From: Porodaedalea pini
Lineage: Eukaryota > Basidiomycota > Agaricomycetes > Hymenochaetales > Hymenochaetaceae
NCBI GenBank assembly: GCA_002794775.1
Contig: NBAY01000013.1
Location: forward strand, 248,001 to 312,000
Direction: 5' to 3'
DNA: 64,000 nucleotides
In this document: piece by piece, positions 1 through 11,612 of the stretch
Numbering within the stretch: position 1 is the first letter of the stretch
How the letters are laid out: every line of letters begins with the position of its first letter
Notes under the pieces: generated by a model
What the model saw: only the letters and a program-made list of their open reading frames with translations
Told to the model about the DNA's origin: nothing
Database searches by the model: none
Translations under genes and position numbers: made by a program

Positions 1-1727
1 GGGAGTCTGTAAGTCCATAGAGTCCACGATGACTGGAACAGGAGGCGGCGGAGTACTTCGCAACTGTGCGGCAGAGAAAGATGGTCGCAAACGACGGTTG
101 GCAAGAGACATGGATGGCGTGTTGCTAATAGTCGGTGTGGCAAGAGGAAGATGTGAGTTGCTCCCGTTAATGGTTGGTAGAGTGGATACCCCATTCGTAG
201 TCGATTTCGAATCCGAAGTCTGAGTGCCCGCACTGCCACTCCTGTTACGCTTTTTGTACTCCGCGATCGCATCTGCGTCACGCTCTCGAACGCGAGAGGC
301 TATGGGGGACAGAACATGGGAAAGGTTGGCCGGAGGAAGGTTGAGCGATGATACAGAACCTGATTGATTTGATGGCATGGGCGATGCGGCAGTGAAGGAA
401 TGCGAATGATTTAAAGCTGGTGAGGGGTGACGCGGCGTGAACTTGGATGCGGACGTAGAGAAACTAGGCTGTGAAGATGATGATGAGAACGAAGAGCCTG
501 TTCGCTGTTGCATCGGCGACAGCCCAGCATCACCGCTATCAGAGGTAGCCGTCGTTCTACTTCCGCCAGACGCACTTCGCATCCGCATTGAACCATTTTG
601 TCCGCCTAGAGAAGTGTAAGCAGTAGTTTGGATGATTTTAAAAAAAGCGATCTTGCCTTTCAGGTCCTGATTGCGTGCTCGCCGCCGCGCATTTTTCTTA
701 TTCTCGAACTGAAGTCTAGCAGCTTCTTCCAGTGTAGACAAAGTATTTCGACTTTCCAGCATGTTAGCTCTCAAGAAAATGCCAGCGCAATTAGAATATT
801 TCAACTTACGAGTAAGCATAATCGGAGGCCGTGAACCCATCATGGTTGCGAGCGGCGAACTGGCAACCTCTCTCAATCAACAACTGAACAACCTGGATGC
901 AAATAGTTGAGTTCAAAAGTCATGGCAACGGAAGCATATAAGTGACTAACAGCAATGTGGCCCCAAGCGCTCGCGCTGAAAAAGTCTCAGCATACATAGG
1001 GGTTGGCAAAATCAGTTACTAACTAGTGGAGTGGGGTGTTCCCAAGATTATCCGGTAAATCATAATCGGCACCCATGTCGCAGAGCATCTGACACAGAAA
1101 GGTCATGGACAATTGGAAGGTGTGTACACGCATAGATGGAAGCACGCACTTGGGCAAGGTCTTCGTTTCCCTTCAAGGCAGCCGCGTGTAGAGCGGTCTT
1201 GCCTTGAACATTTGACCACTCAAGGATGAAGGGATAGCGTTCAAAGTATATGCGTGCCATTCGAAGGGCTGCGCCCATAAGGTCGGGATGACCTCCGGCG
1301 GGATTGTAAGGATTATATGCTCCTGGTCGTAGCTCAGACAGGAGAATGAGTATGGTGTTGTTGTCAGCATCCTATTGCAACCACGCATGCGGTCAGAATT
1401 TGGTTTAGCTACCTCCTCTAATTCGCAGTGCAAATGTGCGCACCTTGCTGAGCTCCTCGTCATCATGTCCAGCGTAAAGCAAGAACTCGAAAGTCTCCTC
1501 GTGGCCGAGAACGGCAGCCCACGCAAGCGATGTGTAACGACGCGTGCTAGGATCCGGGTTTCTCATGTCAGTGCGCTGTATCAGCCGCTTGACGAGAAAC
1601 AGGTTGTTCTCTGTTGCGCATTATGCACGTAAGCTCGCTACACTTTCCCGACACTGCTCTCGGTTTCGTGATCGTACTCACCTTTGACCGCGCGACGTAG
1701 TCTGGCCGAGGCGTCCTTTTCGGCCAT
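1..1727 (-). CDS. AVO2: AVO2-like ankyrin-repeat protein, TORC2 subunit candidate (3' end off window)
   Basis: Seven exons read from the right: 1727-1682, 1610-1444, 1371-1150, 1088-1024, 975-951, 892-810, then 751 to beyond base 1. All junctions keep frame and about 450 residues are visible. Residues 10-200 form ankyrin repeats (for example GKTALHAAALKGNEDLAQ and LHYASAWGHI). The start, with RLRRAVKENNLFLVKRLIQR and later AGHDDEELSK, resembles my recollection of the yeast Avo2 N-terminus (RLREA..NLLIVKRLLRR, GHDKHELIK). After the repeats comes a basic helix (RLQFENKKNARRRARNQ) and a long Ser/Pro/Thr-rich tail still open at base 1. In yeast, Avo2 is a non-essential TORC2 subunit at the plasma membrane. 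The family call rests on the N-terminus; another fungal ankyrin protein is possible. Confidence 0.65.
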
Positions 1728-1943
1728 GATGGCAGTTGGAGAAAAAGGTGTAAGGAGAGGGCTGAGGGAGCTGTGCGGAAGTCAGACGCTGTGCAGCGCA
1801 GCCCTGATCGAGGCATTGCGCGCTGGAGCGGCTTGGAAGCCAATTGGCGCGTGGATCGTGTTTTACGTACGCAAATTCCTTTCCCGGAGTACGTGACTCA
1901 ACGTGTAGCTATTCGTTACTTGACAGCATACGACTCACTCACT

Positions 1944-4273
1944 ATGCCGACGATTGCTGTTGACAAGGCAGACCTCTGGGATAGACTCGGTCGGGAATAC
2001 AGTTTGTGTTTTCATTTTAAATAATATTGAATCTTTCGATGCTGATGGCCATCTAGCAACCGCGGAATTCGACCAGCTCTGCTTCGATTATGGGCTCGAA
2101 CTTGATGATGATGTGTGTTTCTATAGTGCACTTTGCATTCCATTTCTTGTGTTGACCCTACATGGTAGACCACGAAAGAAGTCGAAGAGGCGATAAAGAA
2201 GGGCCTTCCTGCAGAACGTCCGGTGCGTGCATTCAGTCGAGACGTTATTCCCGTTCGAGCTGACTTGCCGTCTTCAAGCAATTAAAAATTGAAGTTCCTG
2301 CGAATCGGTGAGTTTCTGCTTGCTTTGATTCCTCCGGAGATATTCATGCCAGTTTTCAGTTACGATCTCTTGTGTATAGAGGGGATCTCTCGCGCCTTGC
2401 GCATTTACCTTGGAAAGGACCGAGTAACCCCATACAAACTTGTATACCCTGCAGGAGGGGAATCAGGTCTTTTGACGGCTACTATAGCGCCGGATGTACG
2501 CCTAGTGGTATCTCCACTCATACGAGCGCTAATTTTTTTAATAATTTCTCAGACTAAGAAAATAAGACCTTACTTTGCTGGTGCAATCCTACGAAATATC
2601 AATTTTACTCAGCGCTCCTACGACTCTTTCATTGACTTGCAGGACAAGCTACATCAGAACATATGCAGGCGTCGACAGCTCGTCGCCATCGGTACCCATG
2701 ATCTTGACACCCTTGAACCGCCATTCCGCTACGAAGCTCGAAAGCCTCGCGACATCAAATTCGCTCCGCTCAACAAGAACAAGGAATATACGGCAGAGGA
2801 TCTGATGTCCGTCTATGAGGTATGTTTGTAATGTTTGAAGACAGAAAATGGTATTTATATTACTTACAGTCAGACAAGCAATTGTCAAAATACCTGCACA
2901 TAATAAAGGACTCACCCGTATACCCGATCATTTATGACAAGAAGAATGTGGTGTTGTCCATGCCTCCAATAATCAACTCGGAACACAGTAAAATCACGCT
3001 GAACACGAGGAATGTGTTCATCGACGTGACTGCAACGGACCAAACAAAGCTAGCAATTGTTGTTAACATCGTGGCCACCATGTTCTCTGAGTACTGCGAG
3101 GAGCCATTCACGTGTGTATCTCACATTCGTTGAAAGCAAATCTCTGATATCACATTTTAGTATCGAACCTGTGAAGATTGTTTATCCAGATGGGACATCA
3201 AAAATCACGCCCGATATCTCCGCAACGCATTTCGCTGCGCGTGCATCATACATTAACTCTTGCACAGGCACATCTCTCACCGCGGCAGACATCAGCAAAC
3301 TGCTCGAACAGATGTCCCTATCTGCGTCAATCTCTGAGAAGGACCCTGATGTGCTGGAGGTCGATGTCCCTTGTACGCGGCCTGACATAATACATGAATG
3401 CGATATAATGGAGGACGCTGCAATTGCATTTGGTTTCAACAACCTTCCAAAGACTTTTCCTGGCTCAAACACAGTAGCGCAAGCACTACCTGTGAGCAAG
3501 ATCAGCGACCTTGTTCGACAGGAGTGGGCACAGGCAGGGTGGGTTGAGGTGCTGCCGTTTATCCTCTGTTCGCATGAAGAAAATTTCGAGTGGCTTAATC
3601 GAGTTGATGATGGCTCACACGTCGTGAAGATCGCAAATCCGAAGACGCTTGAATTCCAGGTCGTGCGCACTTCGTTACTTCCAGGCCTGCTGAAGACCGT
3701 GCGGGAAAACCGTTCGCATCCACTTCCGATAAAGATCTTCGAGACATCAGATGTGGTTTTCAAGGATAAGTCTCTCGAGCGCCAGGCGAAGAACCTGCGC
3801 CATGCGGCAGCAGTGTGGTGTAATAGGACTGCAGGCTTTGAAGTGGTGCATGGCCTGCTCGACAGACTCATGCAGATACTTGAGATACCTAGAATCTCCG
3901 CGGCGGATTCGAAGGCAACGCATGGATACTACCTGAAGGAGAAGCAAGGTACACTTGCTGTCTTCTACCGAGAGCTTAGCTGATTCTTATCGGATATGTA
4001 GACCCGACTTTCTTCCCTGGCCGTGCTGCGACCGTTTATTATCGAGCAGCGCCTTCCGCACAGGACGCCAAGCGCAAATCCTCCCTTTCGAAGGTCGCAG
4101 GCGAGCTCAAGGCATCACTGACGGGGTCGTTAGATGACAAGCCGATTGGTGTGTTGGGTGTCTTGCATCCCACTGTGCTGGAGAATTTCGAGATTGGATT
4201 TCCGTGTTCGGCACTGGAGCTTAACTTAGAGCCATTCAAGAAGGAAGTGCAGCCTGTGTGGATCAATCCATAG
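1944..4273 (+). CDS. FRS1: Phenylalanine--tRNA ligase beta subunit, cytosolic
   Basis: Nine exons: 1944-2001, 2057-2112, 2169-2222, 2279-2307, 2360-2495, 2553-2819, 2870-3111, 3161-3948, 4002-4273, giving 633 residues. The start [19 protein letters not shown] aligns with the conserved eukaryotic beta-subunit N-terminus (yeast and human are near 590-595 aa). Landmarks are [20 protein letters not shown] (B1 region), a B3/B4-like central part with [14 protein letters not shown], a B5 region ([25 protein letters not shown]) and the catalytic-like core ending [15 protein letters not shown] and [18 protein letters not shown]. The enzyme works as an alpha2beta2 tetramer charging tRNA-Phe; this subunit gives tRNA binding and editing. 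The stop is TAG. It lies divergently from the AVO2-like gene with about 215 bases between starts. Confidence 0.95.
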
Positions 4274-4575
4274 TTATTAGGGCATTGTAAAATCAGAGAA
4301 GAAGGATGAATCTGTTGTAGAAGATCATAAAAGTGAAATGAGTTACTACAGCAGCCAGAGATCTAAAGGAAAACTTCGTTGAAGATCAGTAGTATTAGCT
4401 AAGCCAGTACTTTGGTACTGGCAACGTATCTCTCCCTCGTACGACGCCCTTTGCTTTGCTGCTGCTTCTCTCTCCCCGTCCGCCCAGTTTAATTCTTTCT
4501 CTTCTACGTTCCTTATCTGTGGCTTGACTCTAAGACTACAATTATCATAAACTAATAATCTTGTCTCACTCCGCC

Positions 4576-6291
4576 ATGCCAGCCGGTTATGCTGCGCTCT
4601 CAAACCCGCGCTCGCATCCAGACGAAGATGAACTAGAAGCTGCGTTCGAGGCAAGCGACGACGAGGATGATAGAGACGTACATTCCGCAGAGTCCCGCCC
4701 TTTGAACCCCGGGCACACAGGCGGCGAGCACGAAAATGATGATCACAACGAGGGCACGCATCCCCTCGCCACTACTAACACTATGCGCCCCGCACATTCA
4801 CGCACGCAAAGCACTGCTGGTCCGGGTACCTACAATTTCGAGACTGCAGACTACGATTTCCCGCCGCCAGGTTCGCCCCCGCCGAATAGCTGGGGAAATT
4901 CGAACGGCATCATCCCGACAACGCCCGTTGCACGCCCACACCGCACTGGACATGGTGCAAACTGGGTGAGGCGAGTGCTGCCGGCACGCATGGCTGATAG
5001 GCTGGTTGGGAGTGAGAGACGGCAGCGCATCATTGGCGGAGGGGGCGTTGATGGCGTTTTTGCGAACGTTACTGCAAAGCCAACCGCTCCGCGTCAGATC
5101 CGCGAGGGTGAGTTTCAGTCTCACTAGTACTGCTTTATTTCTAGTTTCGAAGTGATGTACTTATGATTTATATAGAGGACGGTATCTACGTTTTGCCCGA
5201 GGATGCCCAGAAGGATACACCGCCCTCTTACGCTGCTGCACAGGCAGATGCCGTCCCGCCGTACTGGGAGACTACCGTCCATGCACCATCCTCGCTTTCG
5301 CCGGGTATGATGGTCCCAGGAGAGCTGCCCATCGAGGGTCTTGCAACGGGCACCGTCTTCTCGTTCCTCTGGAACATGCTGGTCTCCATTTCCTTCCAAT
5401 TCGTTGGCTTCCTGCTCACATATCTCCTACACACGACGCACGCGGCGAAGCTCGGTGCGCGCGCTGGACTCGGTCTCACGCTCGTTCAGTATGGTTTCGC
5501 CCTCAAGTCGAATAGAGACGATCTCACTGCGGGGAACGAAGACGGAACATGGAGCACAAATGTAGCAGACAATGCTAAACCAGATTTCGATACTGCGATG
5601 CAGGCTGATGCTTGGTATGCGAGCCACCCGAATGGGACTATGGACGGGATGTCAAATGCCAGCTCGGACATGACGAGTAACGGTTCCTTGTTCACGAGCG
5701 ACTCAACCTCCGAATGGCTGGCTTTTTTGCTCATGACAATCGGTAAATAAACGACTTGCTTCATTGACGAAAGAGACGCTAAATTATTACTTCAAATCTT
5801 ACCCGTTCTCTAAACATTTAGGCTGGTTTATTCTGCTCAACTCCCTCCTTGGCTTCTGGCGAATCAAGCGTTGGGAACGATCCATACTTGCCTCGCACGA
5901 AGAGCATCCAGACCGTCCGCCTCAGATTCCCTTACCCGCCGCCAACCCCGGACATGCTCGACAGAGCAGCTTCGCCCGACACTTCGAACGCACGCTCGGA
6001 CTACGCCTGCCGAACCTGAATCTAGCTCTCGGGCTGGGTAACCGGGGACAAGTTGGCGCTGACCACCAGCTTTTGTTCGAGTACGATGAAAACTATAACC
6101 GCATCGGTGCTCACGACCTCGAACGCGGGTCGCTGGACGAGGATGACGACGGGGAGGGGCGCAATGGCATTGAGAACGAGATCATGTCTTCGATTCCGAC
6201 GGACCACCCCGACCGTGAGCGTCTCGTAGCAGAGGCGATTGCAAACGAGCGGCGCCTGCAGCAGGACTTGCGGGCTGCAGGGCTGCTGTGA
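4576..6291 (+). CDS. BSD2: BSD2/NDFIP-type membrane adaptor for Rsp5/NEDD4 ubiquitin ligase
   Basis: Three exons, 4576-5107, 5176-5742 and 5822-6291, give 522 residues. The first ATG is at 4576; an in-frame TTG at 4561 is not a likely start. The N-terminal 175 residues are acidic and polar. A PPSY motif at 193-196 is followed by a second proline/tyrosine pair (VPPYW), the kind of site bound by WW domains of Rsp5. Two hydrophobic spans follow near 235-300 (FSFLWNMLVSISFQFVGFLL and a second) and a third at about 355-380 (WLAFLLMTIGWFILLNSLLG), as in the three-helix BSD2 fold (DUF2370). The family sorts metal transporters and misfolded membrane proteins to the vacuole through Golgi/endosome ubiquitination. 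The acidic tail (LDEDDDGEGRN) is long for the family. Confidence 0.88.
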
Positions 6292-8027
6292 TAAAAGCGA
6301 AGGATACCCCAGTACGGACTCGCAGGGCGTGTATTTATCTCGTCGTGCTCCTACCTTTTTACCGCGTCGGTGATTTTTTTTAAGTAAAATGCAGTGGTTC
6401 GCGCTGTCTTCCGCTTCTTACCACCTCCGTCCGTCCCGTTCGTCAGTTCTTTCTTGAATGTCTTGATAACAAATCCCGGGCTCCCTCGCTTTGCTTCCCT
6501 TCGTTTCTTGCCGGACATGAGAAAACCTCGCCCACGCCCCCCTTTTCCAGGTTGTACACTATATTACGCGTATACCGCAGTTGTTACATATTGTTGCTTT
6601 CATTCCGGGATATGTTCAAGCTTCATCTCGCACAGTAAGCACCAATGGGTGTCTGCTGGGCAACAAGCTGGTGGATCGATGTTTCAAGCTAGTCACTAAG
6701 TCAGCGGTTCCTCCGACCAAAGTTCAAATAACAAAGTTACATCCATCATATTAGCTTCCCCACTAAACACAAATGAGCACCCGGCCTTTCGCCCTCCTCG
6801 TGCGGCAACAGAACGGCCGTTCTATTCGCATGCATCATCTGTTTGCAATGTCCGTGCCCTCATGAGCTGATGGAAGCGCGATAACGCACACCGCGAGGCA
6901 GACGGGAGAGCCTAATCCTGCTTCGTGTGTGTTCACCCGATACCTATGACGCACAGTGAGAACTGAACTTTGAAGAGAAGACACTTACAGCCCTTCCATC
7001 GACACATGTCCTAAAAGTTATGACGGCGCATGACGAGGGACGAGACGTCGGGGTGCTTATATGAAGACACATATTCATGGTACACACAACAGTGGCATAA
7101 AGTTAATATTCGTCTATTCGAGTCAACTAGGCTTCGAGCAAGCACGATCGAGAAAAAGTAGTACAGTAGTACGGGTAGAGACGAGAAACAAAACAGAACA
7201 AAATAGAAGGGGAAGACGTGGTGTTATACAAACTTGCGAGGACTCAGAATCGGGGGGCTATCAAACAAAGAGAACCCAAAATGAGGAAAGAGACTAGGCG
7301 TAGGCGAAAGAAGAGGGACCGCAGAGCGGATCGATGGGATGTGGGATGTGGCCATGGGACGCGCAACGCGCAATATGTATGAGTGTAGATCTCGGAGATC
7401 AGGAAGAGGGACATGCAGGGTATAAAGAGAAAATTCGTTTCGGAAATATGAAGTAAATATTCAACGCTGATTTTGAAGATGATTGCGGGTGCAGATACGT
7501 TGTCGTGTATATGTGCGTATGCTTGAGCACCGGCGTATTTCAGGGGGCAGGATGGTCGAGATAAATACGTGAGATGGGCAGAGTATTTGAGCCCGTGCAT
7601 TGGGCGCTGGCAGGTCGCCTGATCATCTGCTCGTATCATAGATATAGAAGGCCGACTAATGACGTCCCCAGCTACACACGATGCGTATATATGCGGTTTG
7701 CGAGGGCCCTGTATGGTTCTCCTTCATCGCGATACGCGGGAAACGCACATACGCGTGATTTTTAAGGGCCTGTTTGGAAGGACCTAGACCGCCTATCTTC
7801 ATTGGGGTTTGTTCTCTGGAAGATCAGGAAGTAGAAATTTGGGGGAACGGCAACGGAGACGCGACATTGGAGGAGTTGCAGTAGAGTCGCCGAAAGTAGG
7901 AGATGCTGTATACAAAATAAAAACGGGAGGGATGTGCCTGGAAAGGGGGATTATCAGCCTATTATTGGCATAAGAAAGGATAATTTCGCACTTACAAGTC
8001 GCGCAGGGCAACGTGAACATTGCATCA
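6292..8027. other. Long intergenic stretch without a supported gene
   Basis: This is the 3' flank of the BSD2-like gene plus the 3' flank of the convergent gene at 8028. Open frames of 60-130 codons occur on both strands, but none shows family similarity, convincing splice pairs or biased composition. The sequence is rich in short T and A runs. A non-coding transcript cannot be excluded. Confidence 0.6.
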
Positions 8028-8801
8028 CTAGGAACGCAGCATTGCACGGTTGGAATCACGCACAAGCCGTGTAATGCGGAGGCAGCTCTCCATGCGTGAT
8101 TCTAAGAGATTACCGAAAAGATCCAATAGTTGCGCGCTGGGCTCTGGAGCGCCCGTGTGCGTATGCCTGCGCGGCCGCGTAGGGTTTTGCTGGCCAAGAG
8201 GGCCGAGATGCAGCTTGAATGATTTCTTGCGCTTGAGCCAGCGCGAGGAGGGCGCTTGTGCGGCGGTTGTTGCACGAAGGGTGAGGGGGACGAGAGCGCG
8301 CGTCCGAGGCGGAAGGCCTTCGTCCTGTTCTTCTTGCTTGACCATGGGTTCATCCGAACTCATTCCGCTCTCGCTGTCAGTTGTCGCAGGCGTTGGCTCG
8401 TTCGTCGTATTCCCCGAAGAGCACATCGATGGGGCTGAGCCATCAGAGTCTGATTGCTCGTCCGATGGACCGCCGATGGAGGGTGCGACCAGCAGTGGCC
8501 CTTGAACGAATGCGAGCTCCAGGGATGCTCGGGACCTTTGGACCCAACCTCTTCGTTGCTGAGTAGTGGTGGCAAAATAAGTAAGTAAAGTAAGTCAACC
8601 TTAATGAACTAGCTCAAGTACCTGGTAGAAGATAAGTAACGTGTTCAGAAGGTGCATGGACATCTCCGGGGGCACTGCGGGTGCTGCGGGTACGAGAGCA
8701 GTTGAGGACTCTGTGGCGGGTGCTGCACCGCCGGCATGCTCGTTGTTATACATGGTGTGGGGGACGAGGGAGCTCTCTGGAAGCGGAATGGGGACGGGCA
8801 T
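8028..8801 (-). CDS. Hypothetical protein, Ala/Pro- and Ser-rich, basic C-terminal half
   Basis: Two exons, 8801-8622 and 8558-8028, join in frame across a 63-base GT-AG intron to give 236 residues. I do not recognise the family. Residues 1-45 are Pro/Ala-rich. A helical segment (MHLLNTLLIFYQQRRGWVQR) spans the splice site. An acidic stretch (SDEQSDSDGS, KQEEQDEG) comes next, followed by a strongly basic region (RWLKRKKSFKLHLGPLGQ, TRPRRHTH) and a final amphipathic helix (SAQLLDLFGNLLESRMESCL). The acidic and basic blocks suggest a nuclear or nucleic-acid-associated protein, but this is inference. It is divergent from EMC10, with 221 bases between starts that must hold both promoters. Confidence 0.65.
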
Positions 8802-9022
8802 AGTGTAGAGAGGAGTTCGATGTGGTGAGAAGGAGAGTGGTTACAACCATCGTTCGGACGCGGAGGTTGTATATAGTGATATAGTCGGAATAGAGTCGAG
8901 AACGCACCAGAGACACGGCACAACAGGCCTAGGCTGCTCCGCGTACACGTAATCAACCCGCCGATCATCCTCCCCCATTCAGTATCCCAGGCCTTTAAGC
9001 CTTGCAGTTGGACCGCGTCAAC

Positions 9023-10054
9023 ATGTACATTGCGCTCCTCATCCTCGTCGCGCCCCTGCTCGCCTCGGCAGACGATGGCCAGCTCCGCCTTTTACACAGG
9101 GTATTTGGACCTGGCGTTCCAGAGCAGCCCTTCACGCTCCGCGCGACACTAGATGCCTCCACTCTCGAATTAACGCCGATACCCCAGTTGCAGCATGCCC
9201 TTGGCCAGTTGTATAGCGACGCGAGGGAAAACAAGGCCGCTCTCTATCAGCTCGCACTCCAGACTGCTCCAGCGGGAGCGGAGGATGACCTGGCTGGCGA
9301 CCGTCTAGATATATCCTCCGTCAAAGCAGTGCGTGGCTCTCTCCACTTCTCATTTCACGCCCTTGCATCCATGCTCACATACTATTATCTGTGCAACGTG
9401 TACAGTGCCATATCTCAATCGCATCTGCAGACTATCTCACTCTCCACCTGGACAGTGCAGGCACTCCGTTCCATATTGACTATTATCTCGCGGACGTCCC
9501 CGCGTCCGGCGCCTGTCCGTCCAGCAAACAGCTTCGGGCGCTGAATCTGGACCAGGCCACATGGCTTCACCCTTCTAACACAACTATCCGCGTTCGGCAT
9601 GCGTCGCACCCGCCTTTGTAGGCAATCAGCGTTTTTTATTCCCGCACCACCATCTTGATTACTTATTGCCCAGACCTGAGCTGCGGGTGCCTCCCCCACT
9701 CTCACCCAAGGGCCAGGTTATCCCTCCCGAGGCTGAAAAAAGTTTCATCCAGAAGTACTGGATCTATATAGTTGCCGGGCTCGGTATCCTTCGTGAGTCG
9801 CCTCGTTTTTATTATTCTCCTTTCCCGCGATGGTATCGGCTGGCTTCGACTTCGCAAAATTCAGTTTTCTGTATTGTTGTCCGGTTTGCCGTCCCTTCCC
9901 GTTTCAATTTTATTCATGTTATAACTTTCATTCATTCGTCTTTTTTTCTTCGTGTGTCTCGTGGTTTGGTTCTGACTCAGTCTTTTTTTGTTAAGTATTC
10001 GCTGGCGGGGCGCCACCGGAGGAAGGCGGTAGTCAATCTGCAGGAGGGCGTTAG
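9023..10054 (+). CDS. EMC10: ER membrane protein complex subunit 10
   Basis: Four exons, 9023-9328, 9406-9617, 9674-9792 and 9996-10054, give 231 residues. Residues 1-16 (MYIALLILVAPLLASA) are a signal peptide. The lumenal part carries VKACHISIASADYLTLHLD, which matches the human EMC10 segment around its conserved cysteine (ACSLVESHLSDQLTLHVD), and a second cysteine in SGACPSS; the pair could form a disulfide. Near the C-terminus EKSFIQKYWIYIVAGLGILL is the EMC10 transmembrane anchor, preceded by a proline-rich linker and followed by a short Gly-rich tail (GGAPPEEGGSQSAGGR). EMC inserts tail-anchored and multi-pass proteins into the ER. The last intron (203 bases) is longer than is usual here, and its AAG acceptor was chosen by frame. 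Confidence 0.88.
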
Positions 10055-10320
10055 CAGGGCTGTAGTAGTGCATCTTAGCTTGCCGTGTGTTGCTTATTTG
10101 CTTCGCCCAAATATATCTCCTGTTATGATTCACGGACCATGGCCGACACCTTGCGCGTTTGTTTTGTCTCGCAAGCTTAAGGAGCAAACTTCAGATCGTA
10201 GATATCATCAGCTTCTTGCAATAAACGCTGAAGGCAGGCTACAACGTTTACGATTATGTCCTTCCGCTCAAGTGATTAATATACCGAATAAAAATAAGGT
10301 TATGCGACAATGGGGCACAT

Positions 10321-11120
10321 TTAGGTTAAAGTCCAGTTCTCAAACTTCAAGCCCATGAAACTACTGGGCGCGCCTTCGATGGTCTGAAACCCTAATCGCT
10401 CATAGAACCGCGCAGCGGAAGTATTCTTTGGATCCATCCCGAGCCACAAGCTCGTTAGTCCCTTTTCATCCCGCAGGTATCTCACCGCTGAGTCGATGAG
10501 GCGGCGTCCCCAGCCTTGACGTTGGGCCTCAGGGAGGATGTCGATATGCTATCGAGAAACGAGACGGAAGCATCAGCACGTTCTTTTCACTTGACATATA
10601 GTAAAAGGCGGAAATATAGACGCACGAGATGCGCAGGCGAAAAGGCGACGCATGCATCGGATGCGCGTTCTGGAGCATGCAGGAGCGAGATGTAGCGTTT
10701 ATCAGCGTCCGTGAGCGGGGTGTCGTACACCGATCCCAACGCGTCTTCTGTGAGCTTCGGATATTTCGCGCGTAGAGGCGGGAACCATTCGCGCTCTGTC
10801 GCAGCTTCGAAAGCACGTGTATCGTATGCGAACAAAACATACCCCACTACGTCTTCCTCCTCTCTGCCGTTTCCTCCCAGTATACTCAGGCTATCCGCCG
10901 ATAGAGTTTGCCCGACGCGCCCACGCGCGAGTACGAAGCCTGCGGTATATGGAACATGCACGTATGGGCATGCAAAGAAGAGTCCAGGCAGCTCGGGAAT
11001 AGTGTGCAGTGCTTCGGCAGAGGTGCCTGCGTCGCCGGTGAGCAGGCAGATACGGGAGAGCGCGGGAGAATCTGAGGAGCGGGCGCGTCGGATGTAGAGA
11101 GTGGGGGCGGGAGGTGGCAT
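10321..11120 (-). CDS. GNAT-family N-acetyltransferase
   Basis: Two exons, 11120-10626 and 10548-10321, give 240 residues. The N-terminus (LYIRRARSSDSPALSRIC) is a typical GNAT beta1-alpha1 start. Residues 165-185 hold the acetyl-CoA-binding motif A (HIDILPEAQRQGWGRRLID, with the Q-x-x-G-x-G loop), and the C-terminus has the motif B pattern LGMDPKNTSAARFYERLGF. An insertion with basic and acidic residues (AATEREWFPPLRAKYPK) separates beta3 from beta4. The natural acceptor substrate cannot be told from sequence. It is convergent with EMC10, with 266 bases between stops. Confidence 0.87.
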
Positions 11121-11612
11121 ATTTCCCGATCAAATAAAAATCCTGTGGACGAGATGAGAATGTCGGCTCGCTATTAGAGGAGCTGAGAGGTTGAATGAGA
11201 CGGCAGCAGGGATTCAAGGCTGAGGCCGCCTGCGATAAGCTTCACTTAGGCTCTGCGTGCCTGATCTGCTCCCGAGCCGAGATCGACGCAACATGACGTA
11301 ACGCGACGCGTTACCGTTGTTGCACGCGATGTTGTCCCTTCGTCCGACCATGGCCCCCTCAGGCATGGGTTCTCTCTGTAAGAAATGAACCAGCTATTCC
11401 AAACCTTACTCTCATCCATGTAAAGCTTCGTACCGGTGTGCTTTTCTGATTGGCTTCCAGGTCGTGCGGCCGCACCAATGGCCTTCGTCCAATATCGCGA
11501 CGGCGAACCCATGATGTGGATGGACGCTGGCCTTTAGTGCACATACGAAAGCTCTTATATCATCTACCAAAATCAAGCTACTCTCTACATCTTCGCCATC
11601 ACATATCAGTCA
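11121..11612. other. Divergent intergenic region between GNAT and hydrolase genes
   Basis: This 492-base stretch separates two divergent starts and should hold both promoters. Short open frames on the minus strand (for example 11246-11512) show no family match. I see no clear TATA box or repeat. Confidence 0.5.

Noticed and set aside
3182..3871. 229-codon minus-strand frame opposite the Phe-tRNA synthetase
   Set aside because: Mirror of a long coding exon; Ser/Cys-rich shadow composition.
7244..7639. 131-codon open frame on the minus strand
   Set aside because: Composition is Cys/His/Leu-rich without domain pattern, no splice signals or family match; intergenic noise is more likely.
9666..10358. 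230-codon frame covering the EMC10 3' end
   Set aside because: Runs through an intron with GTGAGT donor; only its first 40 codons match EMC10, and splicing to 9996 restores the family C-terminal tail.
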